Of a stretch of DNA of 7,354 nt, positions 7,267 through 7,354 are shown piece by piece. The position numbers and the translations under genes are program-made. The stretch spans positions 706 to 8,059 of the forward strand of contig MGXL01000062.1 of the NCBI GenBank assembly GCA_001801365.1, given 5' to 3'. Every line of letters begins with the position of its first letter. Position 1 is the first letter of the stretch. Source of the stretch: Gammaproteobacteria bacterium RBG_16_57_12. Lineage in GTDB: Bacteria > Pseudomonadota > Gammaproteobacteria > RBG-16-57-12. The notes beneath the pieces were generated by a model. That model worked only from the letters and a program-made list of their open reading frames with translations, was not told the DNA's origin and ran no database searches.

Positions 7267-7354
7267 TTGAATCCCATAAAGTAGTCTGGCGAAACGGTTG
7301 TTTGGGGCGGATGGATCCGTCGAGTCGCAGAATGGGAAAACCGTCAGGAACTGA
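7267..7354. other. Leader region upstream of dptF
   Basis: These 88 bases hold a weak GGGA ribosome binding site (7272-7275) for dptF. No credible -35/-10 pair was found on either strand. The dptF frame is open through the whole stretch. In another minus-strand frame a TGA stop lies at 7344-7346 and could end an upstream gene in the same direction, with a 77-base gap. On the plus strand an ATG at 7332 begins a frame that runs off the edge. None of these is long enough to call a gene. Confidence 0.4.

Noticed and set aside
7308..7319. A small inverted repeat, CGGAT-GG-ATCCG, upstream of dptF
   Set aside because: A five-base stem with a two-base loop is too short to be a terminator or a supported operator, and it could easily arise by chance.
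7332..7354. A plus-strand ATG that could begin a divergent gene
   Set aside because: Only seven codons are visible before the edge, and there is no clear ribosome site or promoter.

Overview
All the real coding in this window lies on the minus strand. It forms one operon of three genes that together make the restriction half of a DNA phosphorothioation (Dnd/Dpt) defence system. In transcription order they are dptF (complete, 538 aa), dptG (complete, 436 aa) and dptH (first 1452 codons; the 3' end runs off the left edge). I assign them by protein sequence, size, gene order and tight spacing. The names dndF, dndG and dndH are used for the same genes. No database search could be run.

Layout from right to left. 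Bases 7354-7267 are an 88-base leader upstream of dptF with a weak ribosome binding site and no convincing promoter. dptF (7266-5650) has a P-loop near its N-terminus. One base after its stop comes dptG (5648-4338), which has no catalytic motif but ends in what looks like a winged-helix fold and a polar C-terminal signature. The last 20 bases of dptG overlap the start of dptH (4357 to beyond base 1). dptH is one uninterrupted frame. It is easy to miss because its stop codon lies outside the window. In order it encodes a large N-terminal region of unknown fold with a coiled coil and beta-rich stretches, a central helical part, a candidate PD-(D/E)XK nuclease motif (about residues 1053-1126), a Thr/Pro/Glu/Ala-rich linker (about 1266-1300), and the first half of a HerA/FtsK-type ATPase (Walker A at 1334-1341). 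Walker B and the arginine finger should lie past the left edge.

How the genes work together. In characterised systems such as Salmonella enterica Cerro 87, DndB-E (DptB-E) place sulfur in the DNA backbone, and DptF, DptG and DptH attack DNA that lacks the modification. DptH is the motor of the complex and DptF is a second P-loop protein. The sulfur-modifying genes are not in this window and would be expected next to it.

Organism. The G+C content is slightly above 50% and codon use is mixed. A proteobacterium is plausible because these operons are common there, but nothing here fixes the taxon. The module is of a type usually found in genomic islands. I see no tRNA, rRNA, insertion sequence, CRISPR array or integrase, and no convincing plus-strand gene.
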